From Viola odorata (taxonomy: Eukaryota; Streptophyta; Magnoliopsida; Malpighiales; Violaceae), in contig OY829540.1 in NCBI GenBank assembly GCA_963691705.1, positions 64,900,367 to 64,964,366 on the forward strand: 64,000 nt of DNA. The letters are read 5' to 3'. The notes under the pieces were generated by a model. That model had not been told where the DNA came from. It made no database searches and saw nothing but the letters and a program-made list of their open reading frames with translations. A program made the position numbers and the translations under genes. Of the stretch, positions 23,229 through 33,822 are shown piece by piece; positions within the stretch are counted from its first letter, which is position 1; the number at the start of each line of letters is the position of its first letter.

Positions 23229-24310
23229 CTTACTAACCATAGGAATTGGAGATGCTATTTATTTGTTGTCTCTTCAATACTTCTGTGTTAGCTCTGTAAC
23301 TTTTGTTGTAGAGAGTAGAGTATCAGAAATGTAAAGTGATATCTCAAATTTCAAATTATTTGCAAGATCGAAAAAGCTGTCTGGTTCGGATTTCAGACCT
23401 TACCATAGATATGTTGAGTATGATTGTTATTTGCACTATTTGAAGTTTGAACGTACACCAGCATTTCCTGGATCAAGTGCAGGTCGGGCTCTGCTGGACC
23501 CCAATGTCCATGTTAGTTATCAAATTGAATTTCAGTAACTAACGTGGGTTTTGTCTTCATTGCTCGTAGCCAAAAGTCAATATCTGGTATCAATAGTTTG
23601 TTATCCGAAATTGATAAGTGGGACATGTTCAACAATTTTTTTGTTGCCTATTAATGGTTTGATTTTGCTTGAAGGTGGTCCATGAGGTCCCAATTCATGG
23701 TTACCACTTTGAATTTGAAATTTCCTCTTATGGGATCAAGAAGGATTTTTTTTCTTTTCTGTTTCTTTGTATTTAAACATAGAAAGGAATTGTAAGTTAG
23801 GAAATCTAACTCGATACCTAGCTTCTCCTTACTTTTTTTTTAAAAATACCACTGAGCTACCGATTCATCCGTGATTTGGAATTGTTACTTGAATGATATC
23901 AATTTTGAGCATATTTCCGTTTTTTATTTTTATTTTTATTTTTTTGGGTACATAAAAAGAGAGAATGTAACTAAACTAAAGGAAGACTAGCAAGAAAGAT
24001 TTTTTTTTTGAAAGGAAAAGATTAGCAAGAAAGATGGATGGATTATGGATACATATCTAGAATTCTATTTTTTAGCTACCTACAAATATCTCAAAACAGA
24101 CTTAAAGGAATGACTTAGTCGGCTAATTTCCCTTTTTTCTCCTGTTTCCTCCAATGGTTATCCTGATTTATAGCTAACATTCTACAAACAAAACAAGGGT
24201 TCTTCCTCAAAACCATAATCAGAAGCTACAATTTTTCTGTTCACTTTAAAATATAACATTACAAAATAGGGTTCAAACTCAGGCAGACAAAATAGGGAAC
24301 AACAAAGAAA
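23229..24310. other. Spacer between the SD2-2-like and DTX34-like genes
   Basis: It holds the SD2-2-like 3' UTR and the MATE promoter and leader, with several poly-T tracts (23745, 23835, 24000). No gene seen. Confidence 0.5.
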
Positions 24311-26952
24311 ATGAAGAATCCAGAGCAGGTGAGGAGAGAAGCAGCAGTAGCTCCTCCTCCTCCTCTTCCTCTGATGGATTCTCCTCCTCCCAGAAAAAAC
24401 CAACGACATCCCATTCCGCAGCATCGCCATTGATCGGTGGTGATGTTAGGCGTAGTGATTCGCCTAAGTACAATGGCATAACAGTGTTTGAAGCTGCTGA
24501 TCTTCATCCAGCACCTTCAACATTGGTCGCGGCCGAGGGAGGAGATTATCCTCCTCTACAGACTTTTGAGGATGTCAAAGTTATTTCCATCTTGGAATCT
24601 TCCAAGTTATGGGCCATTGCTGGTCCTATAGCATTTAATATCCTCTGCAATTATGGGGTCAATTCGTTCACTAATATCTTTGCTGGCCATATTGGAGACA
24701 TTCAGCTATCTGCAGTTGCTATCTCTCTGTCTGTCATTGCAAATTTTGCTTTTGGATTCCTGGTTAGTTTCCCTCAACACCAGCATTGTTTTTTATTTAT
24801 TTCCTCTCTTAGAACTGTTGTGTTCAAACGAATGTAGTGTGAGACGTGTTAGAAACAGGATCGTTTCGCAAAAATGTGCGAAAATCCCCCAAGAGTTAAC
24901 AGGCTCAGCTGAAAGTATTGAGCTTTCAGGAATACAATTGCAAAAAACATTGCCCATGTAAAGAATGTCATGTATGCAAAAGACAAGCATTACTAAATCC
25001 TCTGCCTTTCATGGAACCACAGCTAGGTATGGGGAGTGCACTGGAGACACTGTGCGGGCAAGCATTTGGTGCAGGACAGATAGAAATGCTTGGAGTGTAT
25101 ATGCAACGCTCGTGGATAATCTTGTTCGGCGCGTGTTTGTGCATGTTGCCACTTTATATATATGCCACACCAATCCTGAAGCTACTCGGTCAGGAACCTG
25201 ACATTGCAGAACTTGCTGGCAGATTCGCTATCCAAGTTATCCCTCAAATGTTCTCATTAGCCATAAATTTCCCAACGCAGAAGTTCTTGCAAGCACAGAG
25301 CAAAGTTGGGATCATGGCATGGATCGGTTTCGTGGTCTTGATCGTACACATCGGTATCCTCCATCTCTTCATCAATGTTTTCAAATGGGGCTTGACTGGC
25401 GCTGCGCTGGCTTATGACATATCAGCTTGGTTGATATCTCTGGCTCAGGTAGCGTATGTGGTTGGTTGGTGCAAGGATGGATGGAGAGGATTGTCATTGT
25501 TAGCTTTCAAGGATCTTTGGGGTTTTACTAAACTTTCTATAGCTTCAGCTATCATGCTTTCTCTCGAGCTTTGGTATTTCATGTCAATAATTGTTCTAAC
25601 TGGACACCTTGAGGATCCTGTAATAGCAGTTGGGTCCCTGTCCATCTGGTGAGAAAAGCTACTTGTCTGTTAAATTAATAGTGTGTATATACGAATGAAT
25701 GTTTTAACTATCAGATAGTAGTTTTATAGTTTCGACATTAATCAAAACTCTATCTTAAGGTGAAAACTCTCGTTCGTTCGTTTTAGACCAACCTTTTAGT
25801 TTTTACATTCTCATCTATGCATTGTTAATTAAAAAGATTCAACCTTTTGCTTATTGTCCTGTTTCAGCATGAACATCAATGGTTGGGAAGGCATGCTATT
25901 TATAGGAATCAATGCTGCAATAAGGTAAAGTGTTTCATTTCCCTTTCTTTAGCGTAATATCATATAACTCAAGAGTCCGTTTTACAGTCTCCTGTTCGTT
26001 ATAAGTATTATAGAAACTATTGTTGATTTGTGTTCTTGCAGCGTTCGCGTCTCGAATGAGCTTGGATCAGGACATCCGAGAGCTTGTAAATACGCTGTAA
26101 TTATCGTTTGTGTTCAGTCTCTATTAATAGGGATTAGTTGTGCCGTAATGATTCTAGCAACTAGGAACTACTTTGCCATCATCTTTACAGACAGTGAAGA
26201 GATGAGGGAGGCAGTGGCTAATTTAGCCTATCTCCTTGGCATAACCATGATACTAAACAGTGTCCAGCCAGTTATATCAGGTAACATTCTCAACATTAAC
26301 ATCAAAATTTGCTAAAAACTAGACCCATGTGTCTTAAATTGTAATTTTCATGAAGAAATCTTTGTACATGTCATAGGTGTTGCTGTAGGAGGAGGCTGGC
26401 AAGGGTTGGTCGCTTACATAAACTTGTTCTCTTATTATGCTATTGGCTTGCCTCTTGGATTCTTTCTTGGTTACCAAACAAGTTTAGGTGTTAAGGTAAC
26501 TTATTTCGTGATTCTCGTCTTTTAAATAAATCGTTCATTCAATTCTTGTATGTTAAACACTTTACTCATTAGTATGCTTATTCAGTCCGAACATAATTAG
26601 TCACAATGCACTTTGATGTGTTGGTGCAGGGAATTTGGTTAGGTATGATTTTTGGGACTTTCTTACAGACATTGATCCTTGTCTTCATTGTTTATAAAAC
26701 CAACTGGCAAAAAGAGGTAAGTGTGTGCACTGTTTTATATTTTATATTTCATTACTCTCATAATGCAAGGGAGTATTTTATTTATCAAGACCGATCGATA
26801 TTCGATAATTTATTTTTTGCCGTCGACTAATAATTTATTTATTTTGTTATTTGAATTAATCGAAGGTTGAACAAGCAAGGGAGAGAATGAAAAAGTGGGG
26901 TGCATCTATAGAGGATACCCAATTGCCTACACACTCTGTACAGAAAAGTTGA
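24311..26952 (+). CDS. DTX34: MATE efflux transporter, DTX34-like
   Basis: Clear exons: ~24394-24762, 25023-25648, 25868-25924, 26042-26280, 26377-26495, 26630-26716 and 26866-26952, in one frame with GT-AG borders. The protein has two MATE halves: WAIAGPIAFNILCNYGVNS, LGMGSALETLCGQAFGAGQ, the short exon around NINGWEGMLF, RVSNELGSGHPRA and GVAVGGGWQGLVAYINL, ending VEQARERMKKWG. MATE proteins export flavonoids, alkaloids or organic acids by proton exchange at the tonoplast or plasma membrane; the substrate here is unknown. The start is uncertain because the long first exon has no in-frame ATG. ATG 24311 joins in frame only if 24329-24393 (65 bases, CAG|GTGAGG to CTCCTCCCAG) is an intron; that gives 533 residues, close to DTX34. 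Otherwise the gene has a frameshift near its start. It resembles At4g00350. Confidence 0.85.
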
Positions 26953-27453
26953 AAAACCTGAAATTTCTTGAAATTTCTCTTTTTTTACCGGGAAAAAAGA
27001 AAAGAAAGAAAAAAGGAAATAAACCTAGAATTTTTGTTTTTTTCCCGAGCCCCAAACTATCTAATAATACAAGGAGAGCCCACTTCTATCCGCTATTGAA
27101 AACTTGCTTCCATCTTTCCGTTATTAAAAGGAGAGCCCCTTCTATATTTTTGATAATTACATTTTGCACCGCTTTTCTATTAACTGACGTTTCTTGCCGG
27201 TTTCCGTTTGTTGGGCAAATTCATAACACCACCCGTTTTCTTATTACAAATTTTAAATAAGTTTTACTTGATGGAATTATTACTCTTTTCTTTAAGGTGT
27301 GTAAACCCCACATCAAATAGGCTTTTTGGATAATTTCATAGGCCCAAGCTCACTCCAGTTTATGGTGGGCTGAGTCAACCCCATATTGAGTGGAGCCCAT
27401 TATGGGCTAGCCTGTTAGACCTGAATGAAAAAAAAAGGAAGGAAGAAAGAAAA
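26953..27453. other. Downstream of the MATE gene
   Basis: 3' UTR, then unique sequence. No supported gene. Confidence 0.4.
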
Positions 27454-27779
27454 TAGGGGTGCCAAAACGGATCGACCAGATAATGACCCGTTCAAAATCT
27501 ACCTAATCCGATTTGATCCGTCAGATAGCGCGTCAACCCACACCCGACCCGTTTAATCAAAACGCCGCCATTTTGATTAAACAAAACGACATCGTTTTGA
27601 TCCGATTAATCAAAACAGCGTCGTTTTAATACTTTACCAGAAAGAACTTTAGGCTGTCTAAACGAGTCAACACGACCCGTCTGGTAATTGTTCAGTCCAT
27701 ACGAACCCGTTTCAATTCGGGTCGGGCCGAATCGACCCGATTTTTTTTGTTTGTTTTGGTTTTTTAAGTGTTGCCCCAT
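27454..27779. mobile_element. Probable short non-autonomous hAT-type element
   Basis: The left end TAGGGGTGCCAAAACGG is the usual start of short plant hAT elements. It is followed by repeated ACCCG/CGGGT words and inverted AATCAAAACG/CGTTTTGATT motifs. The right end (TTGCCCCATA) is only a weak inverted match, so the boundary is uncertain. Confidence 0.45.
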
Positions 27780-28690
27780 ATATAATGCCAATTTTTTAAT
27801 GAAAATTCTTAAAATAAATACCTCATAGAAATTCGGCTAATAAGTTTCATGATATATATTCTACGCATTTATATCTCTAAATAAATACTACATTGAAATA
27901 AACGATTTAAAAATAAAATTCTTAGGATAAATAAGTTTCATGACATAAATTTCACTAAACATTTATCTAACAGAACTCAAACTTTCAGTATCATTAATGT
28001 CTGAGAGAAATAATATTTTCAATGAGCTCCTGACTTTCCAACCTCTATAATAAAAACAAATTAAGAAATATTAAACAAATTACATATATACTCAATTCAA
28101 ACAAATTCTACCAAGTGTTTCATCTAAGCATGATTTGTATCTTATCCTTTTTCTCATTGTACACCTTAAAACAATCAGACGTGCATGTATTTCTACTCAC
28201 TACATGCAAATCTTTACATAAGTAAAGCATACAAAGCAGATTATGATCATTCAAGAGACAAAAACATTTCTGCTATTAGAGCTTGTTTTTCCCAGGATTA
28301 AACATCTATGCACATAATTAACACATCCATCCTAGTAGAGTTATGTATCCAATTTAAGCAAAAATAATGGGTCAGCGAGTACAGTTTTAATCAGCTATCA
28401 ACATCTCACATGCTTAATGCACTCTGGTTTGAATTAGAGGACCATCATTTAAAAAGCTAAGCCGAAAACAAATTTGAATAAGAGATTGGTTCTTGCAAGT
28501 TTTAAGCAAAGCAGAGGTGACTCAGCACAAAGTAAATGACCAGAATCAGACACTTGTCTTGCAGAACCCCGTGTACCACATGCAAGACCTTTATTACCCC
28601 CAACTGTACAAAAAGTAGAGAGCTACAGAGCTTGTTATACTTACTGGCCCTGTATTAATATACTTACACGTTAGACTATGACATTCAAAT
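27780..28690. other. AT-rich spacer
   Basis: No gene, structured repeat or RNA seen; it may contain the 3' UTR of the minus-strand gene that starts at 28691. Confidence 0.4.
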
Positions 28691-29317
28691 TTAAAAGAAC
28701 TTTTTATACTGGTTGGTGAGAGAGAACTCAAGCACCTGTATCAATAAAACTTCAGTAGGTATCCGAACATCTTAGAAATTCAAATTAGAGAACATAACCG
28801 ATGTTCAATCTTCTCTTACCAGGGTAAAACTGGTTATAGTGTATGAACTATTTGCAACAAAAGCAAGGTTGGACCTTGCGGCATATTTTTGACCAGCAAA
28901 TGCAACCATGTAACCATAATTTTCCTGGAAAGGTCAAAAATCACAAATATGATACATCAAGCTACATACAAATTATACATCTATAACTTCATCCATGATG
29001 TTCAACTAGGACAGATGCAGCATAACAACAATATAATGATTCATTGTTGCTTCAAAAATATAAACCACTTGCAAGAATATGCTACTGAAAATATATATTC
29101 TTAACATGTGTGATAATGTGTGGTAGCCATCAAGCATAACTCATAGATCATTCATCCTTATTCCCTGCATCATATTTCATATAATTGCAATATAAATCCA
29201 CTTTTATACTACCATGGATCTCTGTGGACTAAAAGTAGCTTTACTCTTTTTTTCTGGCAAACATGATAGATCCACAAGACAAAAGAAGCAGCTTACCTCT
29301 TGCCTTGCTGAATGCAT
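28691..29317 (-). CDS. Short spliced gene or shrunken remnant, 56 residues, uncharacterised plant family
   Basis: Three coding exons on the minus strand (29297-29317 from the ATG, 28820-28924, 28691-28735) have perfect GT-AG borders and join in frame: MHSARQE, then ENYGYMVAFAGQKYAARS through SSYTITSFTL, then VLEFSLTNQYKKFF and a stop. A leader exon ends at 29846; the frame is open upstream to a TGA at 29868. The YGYMVAFAGQKYAARS block and the final -QYxKFF tail recall, from memory, an uncharacterised plant family several times longer, with a signal peptide and a Cys-rich middle. Here VLEF is followed at once by the tail, so most of the middle appears deleted, as does the signal peptide. It could be a pseudogene, or a short expressed protein. 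No function is assigned. Confidence 0.5.
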
Positions 29318-29990
29318 GCCACACAGACCTGCATTTTGATTAAAAACAAATAGTTAACATCAGTAAAATATAGTAATCAATAACATCGTCTATTACAAAT
29401 CAAAATTCTAGACATCCTCATCAAACAGCAACATGTACGACAGTTAACTTTAAAATTTGCAGAAATAAAGAGTTGTAACCATCAAAACAAGCATCATTTT
29501 GCAAATTCATTTCTTCTTCACTTAGTAAGTTTAAAATGGTATTTCATCATCATCATATTTCATTAAGCATTGAGCAAAGATCCAGGCCAAATAATCCAAT
29601 AAACCCCATTTCAAAACACCTCTGATCAACTATGAAATAAAGCCCAGATCAAGCCGAAATAAAACTCAGATCAGGCCAAATAATCCAATAAATCCAGCAA
29701 CCCTTTTGGCTTAAAATTGATTTGCTTTTCACCCTTCAAAAGCCCAATCGGAAACCACGGACACAAAACTTTGATTCAATATTTCGAGAAAAAACCCAAT
29801 AAGAAGAGAACATGAAAACAAAGAGGAAATGAGGAGAGGGTATACCAGTATCGAGAAAAATGATGAATCAGAGAGGAGAACATGAATCCATCTATAATTT
29901 TTGGATAATTTTTATTTTGAGTAAAGACTTTTCCTTTTTTTTTGTCATTCCCTCCACTTTATTCCTCAACATTTTTCTATTCCCATATTT
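29318..29990 (-). promoter_or_regulatory. Leader exons, leader intron and promoter of the 56-residue gene
   Basis: The donor CGATACTG|GTATACC at 29846 and the acceptor AATGCAG|GTCTG at 29328 define a leader intron. Exon 29297-29328 starts in the leader and contains the ATG. The promoter is presumed upstream of about 29900. Confidence 0.45.
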
Positions 29991-30310
29991 TCGTTTTTGA
30001 ACCACAAAAGGCATGCTACTATCACCATTTCCAAATCACTATTCATCATCTCTTTCCCAACACCTAATCTCCGATTAAAGCTCCGAGCCACCATCGGTCG
30101 TTCATCCTTGGTTGCGTCACGCAACTCGTCCTATTCCATCATTGTTGGTCAACAACCAGCAAATCCGCTACCGCCGTCATTAATTCCATCTCCGGCCTCA
30201 CTCCTCTCCGATCCCATCTCCGTCAACAAACTCGTCCTCACCAAGCCACAACGCCAACAAGGGATCCGTCAAAGACTCTGAACACCGTAGTCTGCGCCCT
30301 CTCGATTCAG
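29991..30310. other. C-rich spacer of unknown nature
   Basis: An open plus-strand frame (29997-30281) is Ser/Pro/Leu-rich and matches nothing I know; codon content looks non-coding. It may be part of a transposon. Confidence 0.3.
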
Positions 30311-30605
30311 TCTAACAACCACCAATTATTTCTCTCCTTCGCAGTCTAACAAAATCGTTCTTCTTTTGTTCTCTGCAATCTCTGCAAATCGTTCTTCTTC
30401 TATTCTCTGCAAATCATTTTTCTTTTGTTCTCTGCAAATCATTCTTCTTCTATTCTCTGCGAATCATTCTTCTATTGTTCTTCTTCTGTTCTCTGCAAAT
30501 TATTTCCTAGCTTCCCTCATTCTCTGCAAATCGTTCTTCGTTTGAAATTAGTTTTTTTCTATTCTCTGCAAATCATTTTCTGGCTTCTTTTGTTGTCTGC
30601 AAAAA
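30311..30605. repeat. Degenerate minisatellite, TTCTCTGCAAATC motif
   Basis: The phrase TTCTCTGCAAATC, usually followed by GTTCTTC or ATTCTTC, recurs about nine times with a variable unit of roughly 27-33 bases. The CT-rich strand is the plus strand. Confidence 0.75.
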
Positions 30606-31337
30606 GGCAAAAAAAATAATAATTTAATTAACAAAAACATAAATTAACGGTAGTTTGTAAGTCCATCGTTAGCCACGTCAACAAAATCTTATTAATTATT
30701 TAAATTTTAATCTCATCCGTCCAATTTTATTGGATGACTCAGATTCTTTTAACATGACTGAAAAAATTAAATGAAAAATCAATTTTTCCTAATTTTATCT
30801 AGTCATGTTACAAGAAAAATTAGAAGAACAAAATTTCTATTACCTAAAATTGATTTCGGGTAATGGTTAATAGCATAAGGATGTACGTGGATAACCGTGC
30901 ATAATTTAAGAACCAAATTGACTATTGCAATAACTAAGGGATTAAATGGGATTGCAAGATTATTTGAGGGATTAAAAATTTTCTACAACCTAAGTTTTTC
31001 AATCAATATATCATTTATGATACCAGGCTTATATTTGGACACCGATACCCAATCAATACAAACACTACATGTATTTTTGTGGCGTGTTTACAATGTTATT
31101 TAAAAAGAATGTAAGTTACACTAGTAATAAATACGTGAAAGACTTATATGAATGTGACTGATTCTGTGCATAAAGTCCATGTTGGGAGTCCTGAGTAGCC
31201 CCTTATTTGAGCAAGTTAAATACAAGTATAGTGCATTGATTCTCTCGCATCATTTGCTTCGAGTGATTTTGGTTTTTTCCATTACCTTGTGCCAATAGGT
31301 TTTGTTCCTCTTACTACTGAGCCTTAGATATGCAAAT
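30606..31337. other. AT-rich spacer before the glutamate-receptor fragment
   Basis: No gene seen. Translation of this segment does not extend the receptor homology further upstream. Confidence 0.4.
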
Positions 31338-32006
31338 GTTGTCCTGCATGAGCGATTGGGTTTTGGACACCAACAAGTGGACTTGTCAAAGAATTGGAGT
31401 TAAAAACCAACACAACAAGTACCTATTCAACTTCTAACTCTAGTCTTGCACCAATTTTATGGCCAGGGGACTCAACTTCAGTTCCTAAAGGTTGGCAGAT
31501 ACCAACAAATGGGAAAAGGTTGCGGGTAGGTGTGCCAATAAAAAATGATGGTTTTGATCAATTTGTGAAGGTTACAAGAGATCCTACTTCTAACACCACA
31601 CGAGTTACCGGATTCTGCATCGATGTTTTTGATGCTGTAATCCAAGAATTACCATATTCTGTGGCTTATGATTACATACCCTTTGCTAAGCCTGATGGGA
31701 AGATGGCTGGAACGTACAATGATTTGGTCAATCAAGTGTACTTAGGAGTACGTTCTCAATCTTTTTTACACTTATTTATTATATTTAGTTGTTCATAATT
31801 TTGATGCAAGTCTCATCCCATTCTGCTTATTATTATTGCCAATAGGTGTATCATGCTGTGGTGGGAGATGTAACAATCGTCGTTAACAGGTCCTTGTATG
31901 TAGATTTTACACTTCCCTACACAGATTCTGGAGTGTCGATGGTAGTTCCATTTGTAGACGAGCACAGCAAAAATGCATGGGTGTTTTTGACCCCTTTAAC
32001 ATGGTA
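31338..32006 (+). pseudogene. Glutamate receptor-like (GLR) gene fragment, ligand-binding lobe only
   Basis: The frame from about 31348 reads GFWTPTSGLVKELE, ILWPGDSTSVPKGW, RLRVGVPIKNDGF, VTGFCIDVFDAVIQELPY, DGKMAGTYNDLVNQVYLG, then an intron (31748-31845, GT-AG), then [34 protein letters not shown] and [11 protein letters not shown]. This is the S1 ligand-binding half of a plant GLR, probably clade 2. The N-terminal amino-terminal domain is absent. The sequence stops exactly where the first pore-domain helix should begin, because a 20-bp minisatellite starts there. The remaining exon text is intact, which suggests recent truncation. It cannot form a channel. Confidence 0.88.
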
Positions 32007-32314
32007 AAAAACGAGCCAAGATGGTAAAAACCGAGCCAAAACGGTAAAAATCGAGCCAAAATGGTAAAAATCGAGCCAAAATCGTAAAAATCGAGCCAAA
32101 ACGGTAAAAATCGAGCCAAAACGGTAAAAAACGAGCCAAAATGGTAAAAACCGAGCCAAAATGGTAAAAACCGAGCCAAAATGGTAAAAACCAAGCCAAA
32201 ATGGTAAAAATCGAGCCAAAACGGTAAAAAACGAGCCAAAATGGTAAAAATCGAGCCAAAACAGTAAAAACGAGTCAAACGGTAAAAACCGAACCAAAAT
32301 GGTAAAAAACGAGC
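32003..32314. repeat. Minisatellite of ~16 units of 20 bp
   Basis: The unit is GGTAAAAATCGAGCCAAAAT, with variants at positions 1, 9, 10 and 20. Thirteen regular units are followed by three slightly shorter or altered ones. The first unit overlaps the end of the GLR fragment. The array contains no spacers. Confidence 0.92.
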
Positions 32315-32540
32315 ATAATTAATGAAAACGGATCTAAATAATAATTTTTTTATTAATTATAAAAAATAAATAATTTGGTGAATTGGATATCCATTATATA
32401 ACCAATTGGGTATGGGGCATATTGGGTATGGGTAATAATGGATATTTAGTTTTGGGTATGAATTGGATATTTATCCATACCCGCCCATACCCAGTTTAAC
32501 ATACCCATACCCGCCCATACCCGCCCAATTGCCATCCCTA
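32315..32540. mobile_element. hAT-type terminal segment
   Basis: The segment is rich in GGGTATGG and its complement CCATACCC, and ends CCCGCCCAATTGCCATCCCTA at 32540. This is like the hAT terminus at 17115 (CCCGCCCTATTGTCATCCCTA). No matching left end was found, so this is a truncated element, probably associated with the adjoining minisatellite. Confidence 0.65.
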
Positions 32541-33174
32541 AATGTATCTATAAAAAAAATTGATTTGATTTCTATTGTTAATTATCACTCAAATCAATTT
32601 AATTGATTTATTTCTAACAAAGACACGAATACAGATTAATTTAGTTTATCAAAATAAAAACGTCTACCTTTACTTATTGTCATTTTCTCATCTGTATCTG
32701 TTCAGTTTTTGGCTAATAAGCTTGATTCATAAAAAAACAAAACAAAAGTAAAAAAAAGTTTGTCAAACTTAACATTCAAATATTATTCATTGCTTAAGGT
32801 TGCAATAACTTTACACTTAAGGTCTTCCAAAAATCAAAAAATACATCAACTAGTCTCCACCAAACTTGTGGCTTTCTGTTTAATTATTTTCACCGTCACA
32901 GAAAGCTTACATGACATGTTACATTATTGGTTATTATCATGTGCCATATCAGGACACTGTAATATTGTGGCACATACTACATCATTTTACCTTCAAATGG
33001 TGATGTGACATCACACAATGACACGTGATTTATGACGCGGTGATGTGACATAACTTACCAAGTACTATTTTAGTACTGATGTGATATTTTTTTGGATGGA
33101 AATTGAGTGATGTCATTATTTAGTTAAGACAGAAGAATAATTAAATAAAAAAATAATATAAAATGGTAATTAAA
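32541..33174. other. AT-rich spacer
   Basis: The word GTGATGTGACAT recurs in related forms around 33000-33055. No gene. Confidence 0.4.
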
Positions 33175-33305
33175 TACTCCATCCGGTCTCAATTAACTGT
33201 CATTTTCTTACTGAATGTTACTATACATATTATTTGACTTTTTAGTGTTTGTTTTACTGAATGTTACTATTTCAGAAAGTCAATTAATAAAGACCAGAGG
33301 GAGTA
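33175..33305. mobile_element. Short Stowaway-like MITE, family B
   Basis: 131 bp bounded by TA. It opens TACTCCATCCGGTCTCAATTAA and ends in the near-complement TTAATAAAGACCAGAGGGAGTA. The interior has a direct repeat of TACTGAATGTTACTAT. It is distinct in sequence from the 237-bp family. Confidence 0.75.
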
Positions 33306-33506
33306 AAACATTAAAATACAGAACAATTTATCATTTTTTATTAGATGAGGGAAAATATTAGAAGAGATATTTGCTAAAAGTGTGTACTTTTCAATTCTAG
33401 ACTTGATGGGGTATAATAAACTCAAAGTACCTATTGATAGAAATAAATTAGAAAACTATCAACATTAATTTCACCTCCCTAAAGTTAACATTTTCATAAT
33501 ATATAT

Positions 33507-33743
33507 TACTCCCTCCAGTCCCTATTAAACGTCTTTTACTATTTGCGCACGCATCTTAAGGGGGCCGGATGACTCACTATTTGACCCCGAAAAATTCCGT
33601 ACTTTTTTTCGAATGTACGTTAAGGATGCACGTACGTTCAAAAAAAAGTACGAAATTTTTCGGGGTCAAATAGTGAGTCATCCAGCCTCCTTGAAATGCG
33701 TGCGCAAATAGTAAAAGACATTCTTTGGGGACCGGAGGGAGTA
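33507..33743. mobile_element. Stowaway-like MITE, family A copy 2
   Basis: 237 bp bounded by TA, opening TACTCCCTCCAGTCCC and ending GGGGACCGGAGGGAGTA. The arms pair over GGATGACTCACTATTTGAC and its complement. It is the same family as 19234 and 40506, and has the best-preserved arms of the three. Confidence 0.9.
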
Positions 33744-33779
33744 CTATTCTATCTCCCTTGTTAATATTTCTATACTATC

Positions 33780-33784
<5 letters not shown>

Positions 33785-33819
<35 letters not shown>
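33785..33819. repeat. TA microsatellite
   Basis: An uninterrupted TA dinucleotide run of about 17 units, within AT-rich spacer. Confidence 0.95.

Positions 33820-33822
<3 letters not shown>

Noticed and set aside
31907..32297. Three overlapping minus-strand frames of 87-126 codons, Phe/Trp/Leu-rich
   Set aside because: They arise only because the 20-bp minisatellite unit lacks stops in the antisense frames; the protein text is just the repeat read in three phases.
32003..32314. Regular ~20-bp repeats that could suggest a CRISPR array
   Set aside because: Units are directly adjacent with no spacers, and the context is a plant nuclear gene fragment.
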